From Sphingomonas montana (GTDB taxonomy: Bacteria; Pseudomonadota; Alphaproteobacteria; Sphingomonadales; Sphingomonadaceae), in the NCBI RefSeq assembly GCF_001956315.1, contig NZ_KV887137.1, positions 433 through 61,619 of the forward strand: a DNA stretch of 61,187 nucleotides, in the 5' to 3' direction. Under the pieces are notes generated by a model that saw only the letters and a list, made by a program, of their open reading frames with translations, searched no databases and was not told where the DNA came from. This document shows, piece by piece, positions 7,933-17,349 of this stretch (its first letter is position 1; every line of letters begins with the position of its first letter). The position numbers and the translations under genes were made by a program.

Positions 7933-10488
7933 GTGCGGGACGGATCGGGTTTCGTACGATTTGTGGCGGTCGGGATGATGGTGCCGGCCACGATGGTCAC
8001 ATGCCAGGTCCGCGCGGACGCGCAGTCCGGGATGGCCGGCGATGCGGACCGCGACGCGGATAGCGATGCGGACACCGATCCCGCCGATATCGTGGTGATC
8101 GGCCGGCGCGGCGCGGTGGCGACCGACCTTCCGCCGCTGGCGACGTTCGATGCGGCTGCGATAGCCGCGACCGGTGCGACCTCGATCGGCGAACTGCTGC
8201 GTCCGTTGCGCGCGGTGACGCAGTCGGGCGACGGGCAGGAACCGATCTTCCTGCTCAACGCGCAACGCGTGTCGGGCTATCAGGACATCGGCAACCTGCC
8301 GCCCGAGGCGATCGAGCGGGTCGACGTGCTGCCCGAACCGGTCGCGCTGCAATATGGCTACGCGCCGACGCGGCGGGTGGTGAACTTCATCACGAAACGC
8401 CGTTTCCGGCAGATCGCCGTCAAGGGTGCGGGCGGTGCGACGACGGGCGGCGGCGCCGGCAACGGCAACGCGCATGTCGACCTGACCCGCCTGGCGAACG
8501 ATCGGCGCCTGACAGTGTCGTTCGACGCGCGCCATACCGACGCGCTGCGCCAGTCGCGGCGCAATATCCTGCCCGATCTGGACGTGCCGTTCGACGCGCG
8601 CGGCAACGTGACGGGACTTGCGGGGGGCGAGATCGACCCGGCGCTGTCCGCGCTTGCCGGGCGGGTCGTGACGATCGCGCCTGTGCCAGTCGGCTTGCCC
8701 GATCTGCCCGGTTTCGCCGTGGACGCGAACCGGCCGCGCCTGTTCGACGTTTCGCCGTTCCGCGCGCTTGCGCCCGCCAACGACACGTTCCACGGCGAGG
8801 CGGTGGTGGCCGACCGGATCGGCCGCGGGCTTTCGGGTTCGCTGACGATCACCGCGGACCACAGCCGCGACGTCACCGCCTTCGGCCCGGCCAGCGCGAC
8901 GCTGCTGGTGCCCGGCGGCAATCCCTTTTCGCCGTTCGGCCGTGACGTGCTGCTCCAGCGCTACCTCGTCGAGGCGGCGCCGCTTGGCCAGCGGTACGCG
9001 ACGACGACCCTTCATGCCGGCGGCGTGGTGCGCGGCGCATGGCGCGGCTGGCAGTGGGACCTGACCGCGACGCTGGACGCGCAACGTCGGAACGGATCCA
9101 TCGTCAAGGGGATCGACCCTGCTGCCGCCAACGCCGCGATCGCGGCCGGTGGCGATCCGTTCCGGCCGTTCGCGCCGGCGCTGGTCGCCGACCGGCTGGT
9201 CGATCGCAGCAGCCAGACGACACGCGGGGGCGGCAGCAAGCTGGTCGTGACCGGGCACCCGTTCCGCCTGCCCGCCGGACGGATCACCCTGACCGGCACG
9301 GTCGAGACCGATCGCACGCACATCGATGCCGAGACGCGCGGCGATGCGCCCTATGCGCTGGCGTTCGGCCGCAGCCGCGTGGAAGGCGCCTTTGCGATCG
9401 ACGTGCCGATCACATCGCGACGCGAAGCGTTTCTGGCCGGGGCGGGCGACCTGTCCGGCAACGCATCGGGCGCCCTGCGCCGCGTCGGGGGTGTGGGCAC
9501 GCTGGCGGACGGGACGTTCGGCCTGAACTGGGCACCCGTCCCGGCGGTGCAGCTGATCCTCCAGCTCAGGCGATCGGCCGTCGCGCCGGCGCTCGACCAA
9601 CTGGCGACACCGCAAAGCGCGATACCGCAGGTGCCGCTGTTCGATTTCGCGACCGGCCGTTCGACGCTGGTCACGCTGCTGATCGGCGGGAACCCGGACC
9701 TGGCCGCCGAACGGCGCCGCGTCCGATCGATCGGTGCGACGATCAAGCCGTTCGCCGCGCGGGAACTGCGAATCAGCGCGACCTATGACAGGACCAGGAT
9801 CGCGAACGCGGTCCAGACGATCTACGCGCTCACCCCCTTTACCGAGGCCAACCTGCCCGACCTGTTCGTGCGCGACGATGCCGGCGTCCTGACACAGGCG
9901 GCATTCCGGCCGACCAACCTGTTCCGCGAACGGCAGCGCACGCTCAACCTGACGCTCAGCGCCAGCGGGCAGCTGGGTCGCGCCCGGCCGCCGGCATCAC
10001 CCGGCGGACAGCCGCCCGGCCGCCCCGCCTTCTACGGCGGGCTGGGACCGACCATCCGGCTGGCCGACCGCGTGGTGCTTCGCCCCGGGGCAGCCACGCT
10101 CGATCTGCTGGCCGGCGATACGCTGTCGAGCGGCATTACGCCGCGGCTGTCGGGCTATGCCTATGGCGGGATCAATCATCTGGGCAGCGGCGCCACCTTC
10201 GACCTCTACTGCACCGGCAGGGCGCGAATTCGCGGTCCCGTTCCGGCGTCGACGCTCGGCTTCGCCCCGCTTTGCAAGATCAATGTCGGCGGCACGCTCA
10301 ACCTGCAGCATTTCCTGCCGAAACAGGGCTGGGCGCGGCAGCTGAACCTGAAACTGGACATCGCGAACGTGACCGATGCGCGCCAGCGGGTCCGCGATGC
10401 CGATGGAACGGTGCCCTATCGGTATCAGCGCGACCTGCTCGACCCGCTCGGTCGCGCGTTCACGCTCTCGCTGCGCAAGCTGTTCTGA
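7933..10488 (+). CDS. TonB-dependent outer-membrane receptor (short-plug sphingomonad type)
   Basis: An 851-residue receptor-like protein. The GTG start has GGGGGG just upstream; an ATG at 7975 is the alternative. An N-terminal signal ends near VRADA. It is followed by an Asp-rich stretch (DADRDADSDADTD) and a TonB-box-like ADIVVIGRR. The plug region (about 60-155; INELLRP-type SIGELLRPL, IERVDVLPEPVALQYGY) precedes a long beta-barrel ending in LRKLF with a C-terminal Phe, as outer-membrane barrels do. Ligand unknown; no linked uptake genes. Confidence 0.85.
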   Translation: MRDGSGFVRFVAVGMMVPATMVTCQVRADAQSGMAGDADRDADSDADTDPADIVVIGRRGAVATDLPPLATFDAAAIAATGATSIGELLRPLRAVTQSGDGQEPIFLLNAQRVSGYQDIGNLPPEAIERVDVLPEPVALQYGYAPTRRVVNFITKRRFRQIAVKGAGGATTGGGAGNGNAHVDLTRLANDRRLTVSFDARHTDALRQSRRNILPDLDVPFDARGNVTGLAGGEIDPALSALAGRVVTIAPVPVGLPDLPGFAVDANRPRLFDVSPFRALAPANDTFHGEAVVADRIGRGLSGSLTITADHSRDVTAFGPASATLLVPGGNPFSPFGRDVLLQRYLVEAAPLGQRYATTTLHAGGVVRGAWRGWQWDLTATLDAQRRNGSIVKGIDPAAANAAIAAGGDPFRPFAPALVADRLVDRSSQTTRGGGSKLVVTGHPFRLPAGRITLTGTVETDRTHIDAETRGDAPYALAFGRSRVEGAFAIDVPITSRREAFLAGAGDLSGNASGALRRVGGVGTLADGTFGLNWAPVPAVQLILQLRRSAVAPALDQLATPQSAIPQVPLFDFATGRSTLVTLLIGGNPDLAAERRRVRSIGATIKPFAARELRISATYDRTRIANAVQTIYALTPFTEANLPDLFVRDDAGVLTQAAFRPTNLFRERQRTLNLTLSASGQLGRARPPASPGGQPPGRPAFYGGLGPTIRLADRVVLRPGAATLDLLAGDTLSSGITPRLSGYAYGGINHLGSGATFDLYCTGRARIRGPVPASTLGFAPLCKINVGGTLNLQHFLPKQGWARQLNLKLDIANVTDARQRVRDADGTVPYRYQRDLLDPLGRAFTLSLRKLF

Positions 10489-10544
10489 GCGCCGCCATGG
10501 GTGATCGCGATTGCGGACCGGACATTCGTCGGTAGAAGGGCGGG

Positions 10545-10829
10545 ATGATTACCCTGGCATCCTATGGTTTCGAACCCGACAAGGCCTGCATCGTCTGCCG
10601 GCACGTCATCGACGGCGCGCCGATCCTCGTGTTCGTCCATGACGATGACGGCGACCTGCAATTCGCCTGTGGCGGCGAGGCGCACAGCGTCGACGACTGG
10701 CACGCCATCTGCCTCGACCATGTCGACCTGGCCGAGCATCGGTTGAACCGGTTGCCGGCGGTGCATGCCGGGCATGTCGCGATACGCGAAGAGGCCGGCG
10801 GCGACTGGAGCGTCGAGCCGACCGGGTGA
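10545..10829 (+). CDS. hypothetical protein, 94 residues
   Basis: Not recognised. An acidic cytoplasmic protein with a possible metal-binding pair in CIVCRH (C-x2-C) and further Cys/His residues later (FACGGE, HAICLDHVDLAEH). No signal peptide or membrane segment. The ATG follows GGGCGGG at Shine-Dalgarno distance. It lies on the same strand 56 bases after the TonB receptor and may be co-transcribed. Its codon use matches the neighbours, which supports it being a real gene. Confidence 0.75.
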   Translation: MITLASYGFEPDKACIVCRHVIDGAPILVFVHDDDGDLQFACGGEAHSVDDWHAICLDHVDLAEHRLNRLPAVHAGHVAIREEAGGDWSVEPTG

Positions 10830-10890
10830 TCGCAATCAGTAGGGCATGATGCGTTCGGCCCGATGATTTTAGAACGAACCGTTGCAAAGC

Positions 10891-11001
10891 CCGTCCATGC
10901 CGAGCGTAGTCGAGGCACCTTTCCCCGCGCATAGCCGAGGGGCGCTGTAGGCCGTCTCGGCTGCGCTCGACGGGTCCTTCGACTTCGCTCGGGATGGACG
11001 G
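10891..11001. repeat. palindromic intergenic repeat, family A copy 1
   Basis: A 111-bp element bounded by CCGTCCATGCCGAGCG and, at the other end, CGCTCGGGATGGACGG; these are inverted copies matching at 15 of 16 bases. Inside are further motifs GTCGAGGCAC, TAGCCGAGGGGCGCTGT and GGCCGTCTCGGC. Related copies occur at about 15583, 40279 and 57094, always between genes. It fills the gap before the convergent TonB receptor and contains no reading frame. Confidence 0.85.
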
Positions 11002-11043
11002 TCGAGCTAGACGCGTCACGCCATAGAGCGTGACGCGATCAAA

Positions 11044-13356
11044 TCAGAACCGCTTGCGGATCGTCCCGAAGACCTGACGCGGCGATCCGGCCTGCAGCGT
11101 GTTGTTGAGCGAGGCGGCGGTGTTGAAGAACTGGCCCGAGCCCAGCGCCGCGATATACCGCTTGTCGAACAGGTTGGCGGCGTTCAGCTGCACCTCGAAC
11201 CCGGCGAGCGGGCCGGCTTCGGGGAAGCGGTAGCCCAGCGCCGCGTCGAACAGCACATAGCCATCCACCGTCACGTCACCGGTATAGGTGACGTTGCGCC
11301 GCGACGTGTACGCGCCGGCGAGGTTGCCGAAGAAGCGGCCGTCGTCATAATTCACCTCGCCCTTCGCCAGATGGGCCGGCGTATCGACGGTGCGGACATT
11401 CCGGGTCGCGACCGTGGCCGCGCCGTTGACGGTGTCGTCGTCATAGGTGCTGTCATTGTAGGAGTAGGAGCCGATCAGCGACAGGTTCCGCGCCACGCGG
11501 TAGGTGGCCGCAACCTCGACGCCGCGGCTCGTCACGCTGCCGACATTCTGGAGGATGCTGGGGTTGCCCAGGATGTTGGCCCCGCTGAACGCGGCCAGCA
11601 GGCGGTTTTCGAACTTCACGTCATAGACCGCCAGCACGCCGCGCAGCGGGCCGGCCGCGAAACGCCAGCCGCCTTCGATCGTGCGCGACGTTTCGGGTTT
11701 CAGCACGCCGCGGATCGCCTCGAACCCGACCTGGGTCGTGCCGAACGGGCCGCGGAACGAGCTGATATAGGCGCGCATATTCTCCGCATAGTTGGCGAAG
11801 AATTCCTGGCCGCCCGTGCGGTAGGTCGCGCCGACCTGCGGCTGGAACCAGTCCTTCGCCGCGATCTTGCCGTTGATGAAGGGGGTGCCGAAGGTGGTGG
11901 TGATGCCGTTCGACACGCGCGCGCCCTTGAACCCGCCAGCGATCGTCAACGCGTCGGTCAGCTTCCACGTGTCGCTGACGTGGAACTGGTTGGTGACGGT
12001 GGTCAGGTCGGTGCGGAAATCCGAGCGGAACGGCGTATCGAGGAAATCGGTCACGTCCGGCCGGTTGGTCTGGCTGACAGCATAATAGTTGCGGTCGGTC
12101 GCGGCGTCGTTGTCCTCGTGCCAATACCCGAATTGCAGGCTGTGATCGCCCAGCCGCGCGGTCGCGTTCGCGATCCCGCCGTCGCGGTTGATGGCATATT
12201 CGGTCGTGCGGACGGAAAGCGGAAAGCCGTCCGGCGAGAAGACGGCGGGCGTGTAGATGCCGCCGGACCCCTTGTCCGTGTGGTGATAATAGGTGCCCGA
12301 CAGGTCGAGCCAGTCGGTGACCGGCATGGCGAACTGCAACGCGCCCAGATAGTCGCGCCGGACGCCGCCGCTGTCATAATAAGTATCGTTGACGTTGGTG
12401 TAGGGCGACGGGAAGACCGTGCCGGCGGTCGGGAACGGCAGCGGCCGGCGCGCGGCGGCGGCGGTCTGGTTCGCGCTGACCTGCGACAGCCGGACGGCGG
12501 TGTCGAAATCGGGCCGCAGGAAATCGAGGTCGTAGCCGATCCGGCCCAGCGTGGCCGGCGACAGGTCGGCATAGTTGCGCTCCTTGTGAAGCGAATAGTT
12601 GAGCCAGCCGGTCAGCGTGGCGTCGCCGATCCGCTGGACGATCTTGCCGTTCAGCTTGCGATCGGTCTGCGCGCCGTAGCCCTTCCACTTGTCGGCATCA
12701 TGATAGACGCCCGAGACCGACAGGAGCGTACCGGCACCGATCAGCCCGCTGTCGATGCGGCCGTAGAGATGCACGGTGTCGTACATGCCGTAGGTGGCCG
12801 CCGCTTCGCCGCCGAGCGTTTCGGACGGCGCGCGCGACACGAATTCGAGGTTGCCGCCGAGGTTGCTGGTCGACGCGATCGCGAGCGATCCGGCACCCTG
12901 CGACACGTCGACGCGGGCGATGTTTTCCGCCGCGATGGCGCGGCTGATGTGCAGGCCGTTATGGTTGTTGTAGAACATGTCGCCCAGCGGCACGCCGTCG
13001 AGCGTGTAGCCCATCTGGCTCTGGTTGAAGCCGCGCACCGACAGGCGGGTGCCGAGTTCGTAGCTGCCGAACGGATCGGCGCTCTGCAATGCGACGCCGG
13101 GCAGGCGGGCGACCGCCTTCAACGGCGAACTGCCGGGGGGAAGGATGTCGATCGCCGCCTTGCTGACGGTCTGTTCCTGGCGGACCTTGCCGGAACCGTA
13201 GACGACGATTTCGCCCTCCTGATCGGCGGGTGCGACACCGGTGGCGACGTCCGCCGCCGCAGTGGATGCCGTGGCGGTGATCATCTGCGCCTGTGCGCCG
13301 CACGCGGCAAACAGAATGACGCACCCGGCAGATGCCAGGAGCAAGGACTTGGACAC
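11044..13356 (-). CDS. TonB-dependent outer-membrane receptor
   Basis: A 770-residue outer-membrane receptor: Sec signal (MSKSLLLASAGCVILFAACGAQAQ), TonB-box-like GEIVVYGSG, plug at about 60-175 (LKAVARLPGVALQ, LSVRGFNQSQMGYTLDGVPLG, IARVDVSQGAGS, GGNLEFVSR), then a 22-strand-type barrel ending in TIRKRF. It is divergent from a PhoD-type phosphatase with 151 bases between, which suggests uptake of a phosphorus-containing ligand or its breakdown product. That role is inferred from context only. Confidence 0.9.
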   Translation of the reverse strand: MSKSLLLASAGCVILFAACGAQAQMITATASTAAADVATGVAPADQEGEIVVYGSGKVRQEQTVSKAAIDILPPGSSPLKAVARLPGVALQSADPFGSYELGTRLSVRGFNQSQMGYTLDGVPLGDMFYNNHNGLHISRAIAAENIARVDVSQGAGSLAIASTSNLGGNLEFVSRAPSETLGGEAAATYGMYDTVHLYGRIDSGLIGAGTLLSVSGVYHDADKWKGYGAQTDRKLNGKIVQRIGDATLTGWLNYSLHKERNYADLSPATLGRIGYDLDFLRPDFDTAVRLSQVSANQTAAAARRPLPFPTAGTVFPSPYTNVNDTYYDSGGVRRDYLGALQFAMPVTDWLDLSGTYYHHTDKGSGGIYTPAVFSPDGFPLSVRTTEYAINRDGGIANATARLGDHSLQFGYWHEDNDAATDRNYYAVSQTNRPDVTDFLDTPFRSDFRTDLTTVTNQFHVSDTWKLTDALTIAGGFKGARVSNGITTTFGTPFINGKIAAKDWFQPQVGATYRTGGQEFFANYAENMRAYISSFRGPFGTTQVGFEAIRGVLKPETSRTIEGGWRFAAGPLRGVLAVYDVKFENRLLAAFSGANILGNPSILQNVGSVTSRGVEVAATYRVARNLSLIGSYSYNDSTYDDDTVNGAATVATRNVRTVDTPAHLAKGEVNYDDGRFFGNLAGAYTSRRNVTYTGDVTVDGYVLFDAALGYRFPEAGPLAGFEVQLNAANLFDKRYIAALGSGQFFNTAASLNNTLQAGSPRQVFGTIRKRF

Positions 13357-13467
13357 GTAAATTTCCCCTGATCGAAGAGCCGATCGTCCGGCTTCGTCGC
13401 CGGGCCTTAGGCAGCGCGTCGGACATGACCGTTACGGGGCGGCGTCAATTCCGTGACGGCAGCGTTT

Positions 13468-13485
13468 CGGTCACGGCCCCGTCAC
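13468..13485 (+). promoter_or_regulatory. possible Pho box between TonB receptor and phoD
   Basis: CGGTCAC-GGCC-CCGTCAC forms two 7-base repeats spaced 11 bases start to start, the arrangement of the PhoB box (CTGTCAT-N4-CTGTCAT). It ends 22 bases before the phosphatase start. Each half departs from consensus at one to two positions and the region is GC-rich, so the match could be fortuitous. Confidence 0.35.
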
Positions 13486-13507
13486 CGATCGCGCGTATCG
13501 GAGGGCG

Positions 13508-15025
13508 GTGGAAGATCGATATTGGCACAGGCGCGCGGTCCTCGCCGCGATGGGCGCATTGGCGGCGGCACCGGCGGGCGCAGTCGGCCGCGGCACGCGC
13601 GCCGCCGGCAATCCGTTCGCGCTGGGCGTCGCCAGCGGCGATCCGTCGCAGGACGGGTTCGTGCTGTGGACGCGGCTGATCGGGGCCGGGCTTGCGCCGC
13701 TGGCGGCGGGCGGCGTGACGGTGCGGCATGAGGTCGCGACCGATCCGGCGTTCCGGACCATCGTGCGCCGCGGCACCACGGTCGCGCAGTCGCAAAGCGC
13801 GCACAGCGTGCACGCGGAGGTCTTCGGCCTGCCGCCCGGGCGGCCTTACTGGTATCGCTTCCATGCGCTCGGCGCGGTCAGCCCGGTCGGGCGGGCGACG
13901 ACGGTGCCGGCGACGAGCGACCGGTTGCGGCTGGCGGTCACATCCTGCCAGCATTGGGAACAGGCGCGGTTCGGCGCCTATCGCGACGTGATCGCGCAGG
14001 CGCCGGACCTCGTCCTGCAACTGGGCGACTATATCTACGAACAATCCTATCCGGACGGCGTGAAGGTGCGGTCCTTCGGTGCACCCGAACCGCGCGACCT
14101 GGACGGGTATCGCCGGCGGCACGCGCTGTACAAGACCGACCCGGACCTGCAGGCCGCGCACCGCGTTTGCCCGTGGCTGGTGACGTGGGACGACCATGAG
14201 GTGCTGAATGACTATGCCGGGCTGGCGAACCGCGACCGGGCACCGGCGGCAATCTTCGCAGCCCGGCGGGCGGCGGCGTATCAGGCCTATTTCGAACATA
14301 TGCCGATCCGGCCGAGCCTGTGGCGCGGCGTCTCGGCACCGCGGCTGTACCGCGGGGTGGACTGGGGCGAGCTGGCGTCGCTGTCGCTGCTCGACACGCG
14401 GCAATATCGCAGTGCGCCGCCCTGCGCGCCCCCCGGCCTTGCCCGCAACGTGCGGCTGGACGATTGCGCGGCGGCCGCGGCACCGGCCGCGACGATCATG
14501 GGGGCCGCGCAGGAACGCTGGCTCGATCGCCGGCTGGCGCAGGAACGGCGGCCGTGGACGCTCATCGGGCAGCAGGTGTTCTTCGCGCGGCTTGCCCTGG
14601 ACAGTGCGGGGCGATCGACGTTCAGCGACCAGTGGGACGGGTACAGCGGCAACCGCGGCCGGGTGCTGCGCGGCCTGTCCGGCCCTAGCGTTACCGGGCC
14701 GGTGATCCTGAGCGGCGACGTCCATTCCTTCTGGGTGAACGATCTGGACGACGCGGCCGGCCGGCCGGTCGCCAGCGAGATCGTGACGTCTGCGCTGGGT
14801 GCGGCGTCCCCGCCGGCGGGTCGGTTCGGCGCAGTCTCGGCGAACAACACGCACATCCGGTTCAGCGATGTCGAACAGGCCGGTTACGTGCTGATCGACG
14901 TCCGCCCAGGACGGCTGGAAGCGGACCTGCGGATGATCGGCGATCGCCGTGTGGTTGACAGCGGCGTCACCAGCCTCGCCCGGTTCGGGACGGAGCGCGG
15001 CGGCCGGCGACTGCAACCCGGCTGA
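13508..15025 (+). CDS. phoD: PhoD-type alkaline phosphatase D family protein
   Basis: A 505-residue predicted periplasmic phosphodiesterase/phosphatase. The GTG start has GGAGGG directly upstream. The N-terminus carries a twin-arginine-like signal (HRRAVLAAMGALAAAPAGA), usual for PhoD. A fibronectin-like N-domain (NPFALGVASGDPSQDGFVLWTRL) precedes the metallophosphatase core: LQLGDYIYEQSYPDG, TWDDHEVLNDYAG, and LSGDVHSFWVND give metal and catalytic residues. PhoD enzymes release phosphate from phosphodiesters. It is divergent from a TonB receptor and probably followed in the same transcript by the cupin gene. Confidence 0.92.
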   Translation: MEDRYWHRRAVLAAMGALAAAPAGAVGRGTRAAGNPFALGVASGDPSQDGFVLWTRLIGAGLAPLAAGGVTVRHEVATDPAFRTIVRRGTTVAQSQSAHSVHAEVFGLPPGRPYWYRFHALGAVSPVGRATTVPATSDRLRLAVTSCQHWEQARFGAYRDVIAQAPDLVLQLGDYIYEQSYPDGVKVRSFGAPEPRDLDGYRRRHALYKTDPDLQAAHRVCPWLVTWDDHEVLNDYAGLANRDRAPAAIFAARRAAAYQAYFEHMPIRPSLWRGVSAPRLYRGVDWGELASLSLLDTRQYRSAPPCAPPGLARNVRLDDCAAAAAPAATIMGAAQERWLDRRLAQERRPWTLIGQQVFFARLALDSAGRSTFSDQWDGYSGNRGRVLRGLSGPSVTGPVILSGDVHSFWVNDLDDAAGRPVASEIVTSALGAASPPAGRFGAVSANNTHIRFSDVEQAGYVLIDVRPGRLEADLRMIGDRRVVDSGVTSLARFGTERGGRRLQPG

Positions 15026-15103
15026 TCCGTGTCCGGACGCGATCGCGCCGCGAACCGCATCGATCCGATGCGCCGTTGACCCGGAATGCCGGAAGGGGAC
15101 AGG

Positions 15104-15556
15104 ATGCGCCGGATGCAAAGCAGATTGTTCCTGATCGCCCTGGCGGCGGTGCCGACAGCGATATCCGCGGCTCCGGCCCCGGCTCCGTCTCCGGCTCCGG
15201 CGCGACGCCCGCTGGTCGTGATCGACGAGCGGGCGACGGTGCGGACCGAGCCGCCGCCGCACGGTGCGATCGGCACCAGCACCGCATATCGGATCAGCGA
15301 CGGCGTGCCCGGCCGGACGATGGAGTTCCGCAAGCGGGTGCTGCACCCCGGTGCGGCGATCGGCGCGCATCGGATCGCACATGACGAGGTCTATTACGTG
15401 ATCGCCGGCGCGGGCGAGGTGACGTCGGGCACGGAACAACGGCGGCTGAGCGTGGGCATGGCGGCCTATCTCTATGCCGGGGAGACGGTCGGCATCCGCC
15501 AGGTCGGCAGCGCGCCGCTGACGCTGATCGTGTCCTATCCGATCGTGCCGAAGTAG
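15104..15556 (+). CDS. exported cupin-domain protein
   Basis: A 150-residue protein. The ATG preceded by GGAAGGGGACAGG was preferred over one six codons earlier. A signal peptide (MRRMQSRLFLIALAAVPTAISA) and an Ala/Pro linker lead into a single cupin barrel: LHPGAAIGAHRIAHDEVYYVIAGAG holds the H, H, E metal-ligand pattern of cupin motif 1, and a second motif lies near AAYLYAGETVGI. The function of the bound metal is unknown. It lies 78 bases downstream of phoD on the same strand. Confidence 0.85.
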   Translation: MRRMQSRLFLIALAAVPTAISAAPAPAPSPAPARRPLVVIDERATVRTEPPPHGAIGTSTAYRISDGVPGRTMEFRKRVLHPGAAIGAHRIAHDEVYYVIAGAGEVTSGTEQRRLSVGMAAYLYAGETVGIRQVGSAPLTLIVSYPIVPK

Positions 15557-15582
15557 GGTTGCGCTGATTTCCCAAGGGTGGC

Positions 15583-15650
15583 CCTGAGGCGCGGTTGGCC
15601 GTCTCGGCGGCGCTCGACGGGTCCCTCGACTGCGCTCGGGATGGGCGGTT
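15583..15650. repeat. palindromic intergenic repeat, family A copy 2 (half element)
   Basis: Only the right half of family A is present: a GGCCGTCTCGGC-like core, then CTCGACGGGTCCCTCGACTG and CGCTCGGGATGGGCGG. The left CCGTCCATGCC arm is missing, so this is a partial copy. It lies between the cupin gene and the photolyase. Confidence 0.75.
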
Positions 15651-15701
15651 TTGTCCACCGGGCGCGACGGACCCCGGCGGGGCGTCGAGGGTTGAGCGGA
15701 C

Positions 15702-17174
15702 ATGACCATGCTCCATCCCGCGCTGTCGTCTTGGTCCGAGGCGCCGCGCGTCCGATCGATGAACGGGCAGGATGTTCGGCCCGAGGGACGCTATGTGCTG
15801 TGCTGGTTGCAGCAGGCGCTGCGCGCGCGCGACAATCCGGTGATCGATGCGGCGCTCCAGCTCGGCAACGCGCTCGGCCTGCCGGTGCTCGTCTATCACG
15901 GGCTGCGCGAGGACTATCCCCACGCGTCCGACCGGCTGCACCGGTTCATCCTGCATGCGAGCCGCGATTTGGCGCGCGAATGCCGGCAGCGTGGGTTGGC
16001 CTGCGTGCAGCATGTCGATCGGGCCGCGATGCGGGAGAAGGGGCTGGTCTATCGCCTGGCCGCCGACAGTGCGGCGGTGCTGGTCGAGGATCAGCCGACG
16101 TTCGTCGCGCGCTGGCAGGCGGAACGGGTGGCGGGGCGCATCGACCGGGCGATGCTGGCGGTCAACGCCGCGTGCCTGGTCCCGCCGGCGGTGCTGGGCG
16201 ACGGCATCGGTTCGACCAGCGCGTTCCGGCGGCGGCATGAACCGTTGCGCGCCGCCTGGGCCGAGGCGGCGGACCTCGTGCCGGACGCGGCGCCCTATGA
16301 CGGACCGCTGCCCTTCGCGCCCGACCGGCTGGGCACCGCGAGCGACGCCGAGCTGGACGCGTTGGTGGGCGCGGCGGAGATTGATCATGCGCTCGCCCCA
16401 AGCACGCTGTTCGTCGCCGGCCGGGAGGGCGCGCTGGTCATGCTCGAGCGGTTGATGGACACGGTGTTGCCGACCTATGCCGCGACCCGCAACGACGCGA
16501 CGCGCCCGATCGGCGCGAGCATGCTTTCGCCCTTCCTGCATTTCGGCGTGATCGGACCGCGCGAGGTGATGGCGACGGTCGACGCGGCCGCCGCCCCGGC
16601 GGCCAGCAAGGAGAAGTTCGCGGACGAACTGCTGAGCTGGCGCGAATGGTTTCATTATCAGGCGCGCGGGCTTGCCGCCCCGGAGCGCTACGACCGGATC
16701 CCCGGCTGGGCGCGCGAGACGCTGGAGGCGCATGCGGGCGACCCGCGGCCGGAACTCGAAACGCTGGACGCGCTGACCCACGGCGAGACGCGCGACGAGA
16801 CGTGGAACGCCTGCCAGCGCCAGTTCCTGATCGACGGCTGGATGCACAACAACCTGCGGATGTACTGGGCAAAACGGATCATCGCGATGACGCCCGACCC
16901 GGAAACCGCGTGGGCGACCGCCTGCTACCTGAACGACCGGTTGAGCCTGGATGGCCGCGATCCGTCCACCTACGGCAATATCGCCGCATCGTTCGGCGGT
17001 GGCGCGCCCGGCCGCGACGGCCCGCCGATCTACGGCAAGGTGCCGGAACGGTCGGACGGTTCGACGCGCCGCCGACCGAGCGGACCCGATTGGCTGGCCA
17101 CGGCCGCCGCGCGACCCGGGCCGCGACTGGCGGTGCCTGCGCGGGTGCCGGTTGAATTGTACTTGGCAGAGTAA
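15702..17174 (+). CDS. deoxyribodipyrimidine photolyase, class II-like
   Basis: A 490-residue cryptochrome/photolyase family protein. The N-terminal alpha/beta antenna domain (about 25-170; GRYVLCWLQQALRARDNP) is followed by the FAD-binding helical domain, with FLHFGVIGPREV, ELLSWREWFHYQ, MHNNLRMYWAKRII and YLNDRLSLDGRDPSTYGNIA. The last blocks match class II CPD photolyases better than class I. The enzyme uses blue light and FADH- to split cyclobutane pyrimidine dimers. It is a single gene flanked by repeat A on the left and the convergent GGDEF-EAL gene on the right. Confidence 0.88.
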   Translation: MTMLHPALSSWSEAPRVRSMNGQDVRPEGRYVLCWLQQALRARDNPVIDAALQLGNALGLPVLVYHGLREDYPHASDRLHRFILHASRDLARECRQRGLACVQHVDRAAMREKGLVYRLAADSAAVLVEDQPTFVARWQAERVAGRIDRAMLAVNAACLVPPAVLGDGIGSTSAFRRRHEPLRAAWAEAADLVPDAAPYDGPLPFAPDRLGTASDAELDALVGAAEIDHALAPSTLFVAGREGALVMLERLMDTVLPTYAATRNDATRPIGASMLSPFLHFGVIGPREVMATVDAAAAPAASKEKFADELLSWREWFHYQARGLAAPERYDRIPGWARETLEAHAGDPRPELETLDALTHGETRDETWNACQRQFLIDGWMHNNLRMYWAKRIIAMTPDPETAWATACYLNDRLSLDGRDPSTYGNIAASFGGGAPGRDGPPIYGKVPERSDGSTRRRPSGPDWLATAAARPGPRLAVPARVPVELYLAE

Positions 17175-17349
17175 TCGACTGTGTGGGGCGCTTCGATCGT
17201 TCGAGCATAATAAGTTAGCCGAACTGGTATCTGCCCCCCGTTTGGTGCGAGCCTTTCGGGAACCCTGCGCTGGGTTCTCGCCCTTCGAGAGCCTCAGGCG
17301 GCGCGAACTCAGCGGGATTGAGGGAACGGATAAACCTGACGTCATCTGC

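Noticed and set aside
17175-17349. Gap between photolyase and GGDEF-EAL genes as a repeat copy
   Set aside because: It contains TTCGAGAGCC-like fragments reminiscent of family C, but no shared stretch long enough to assign.
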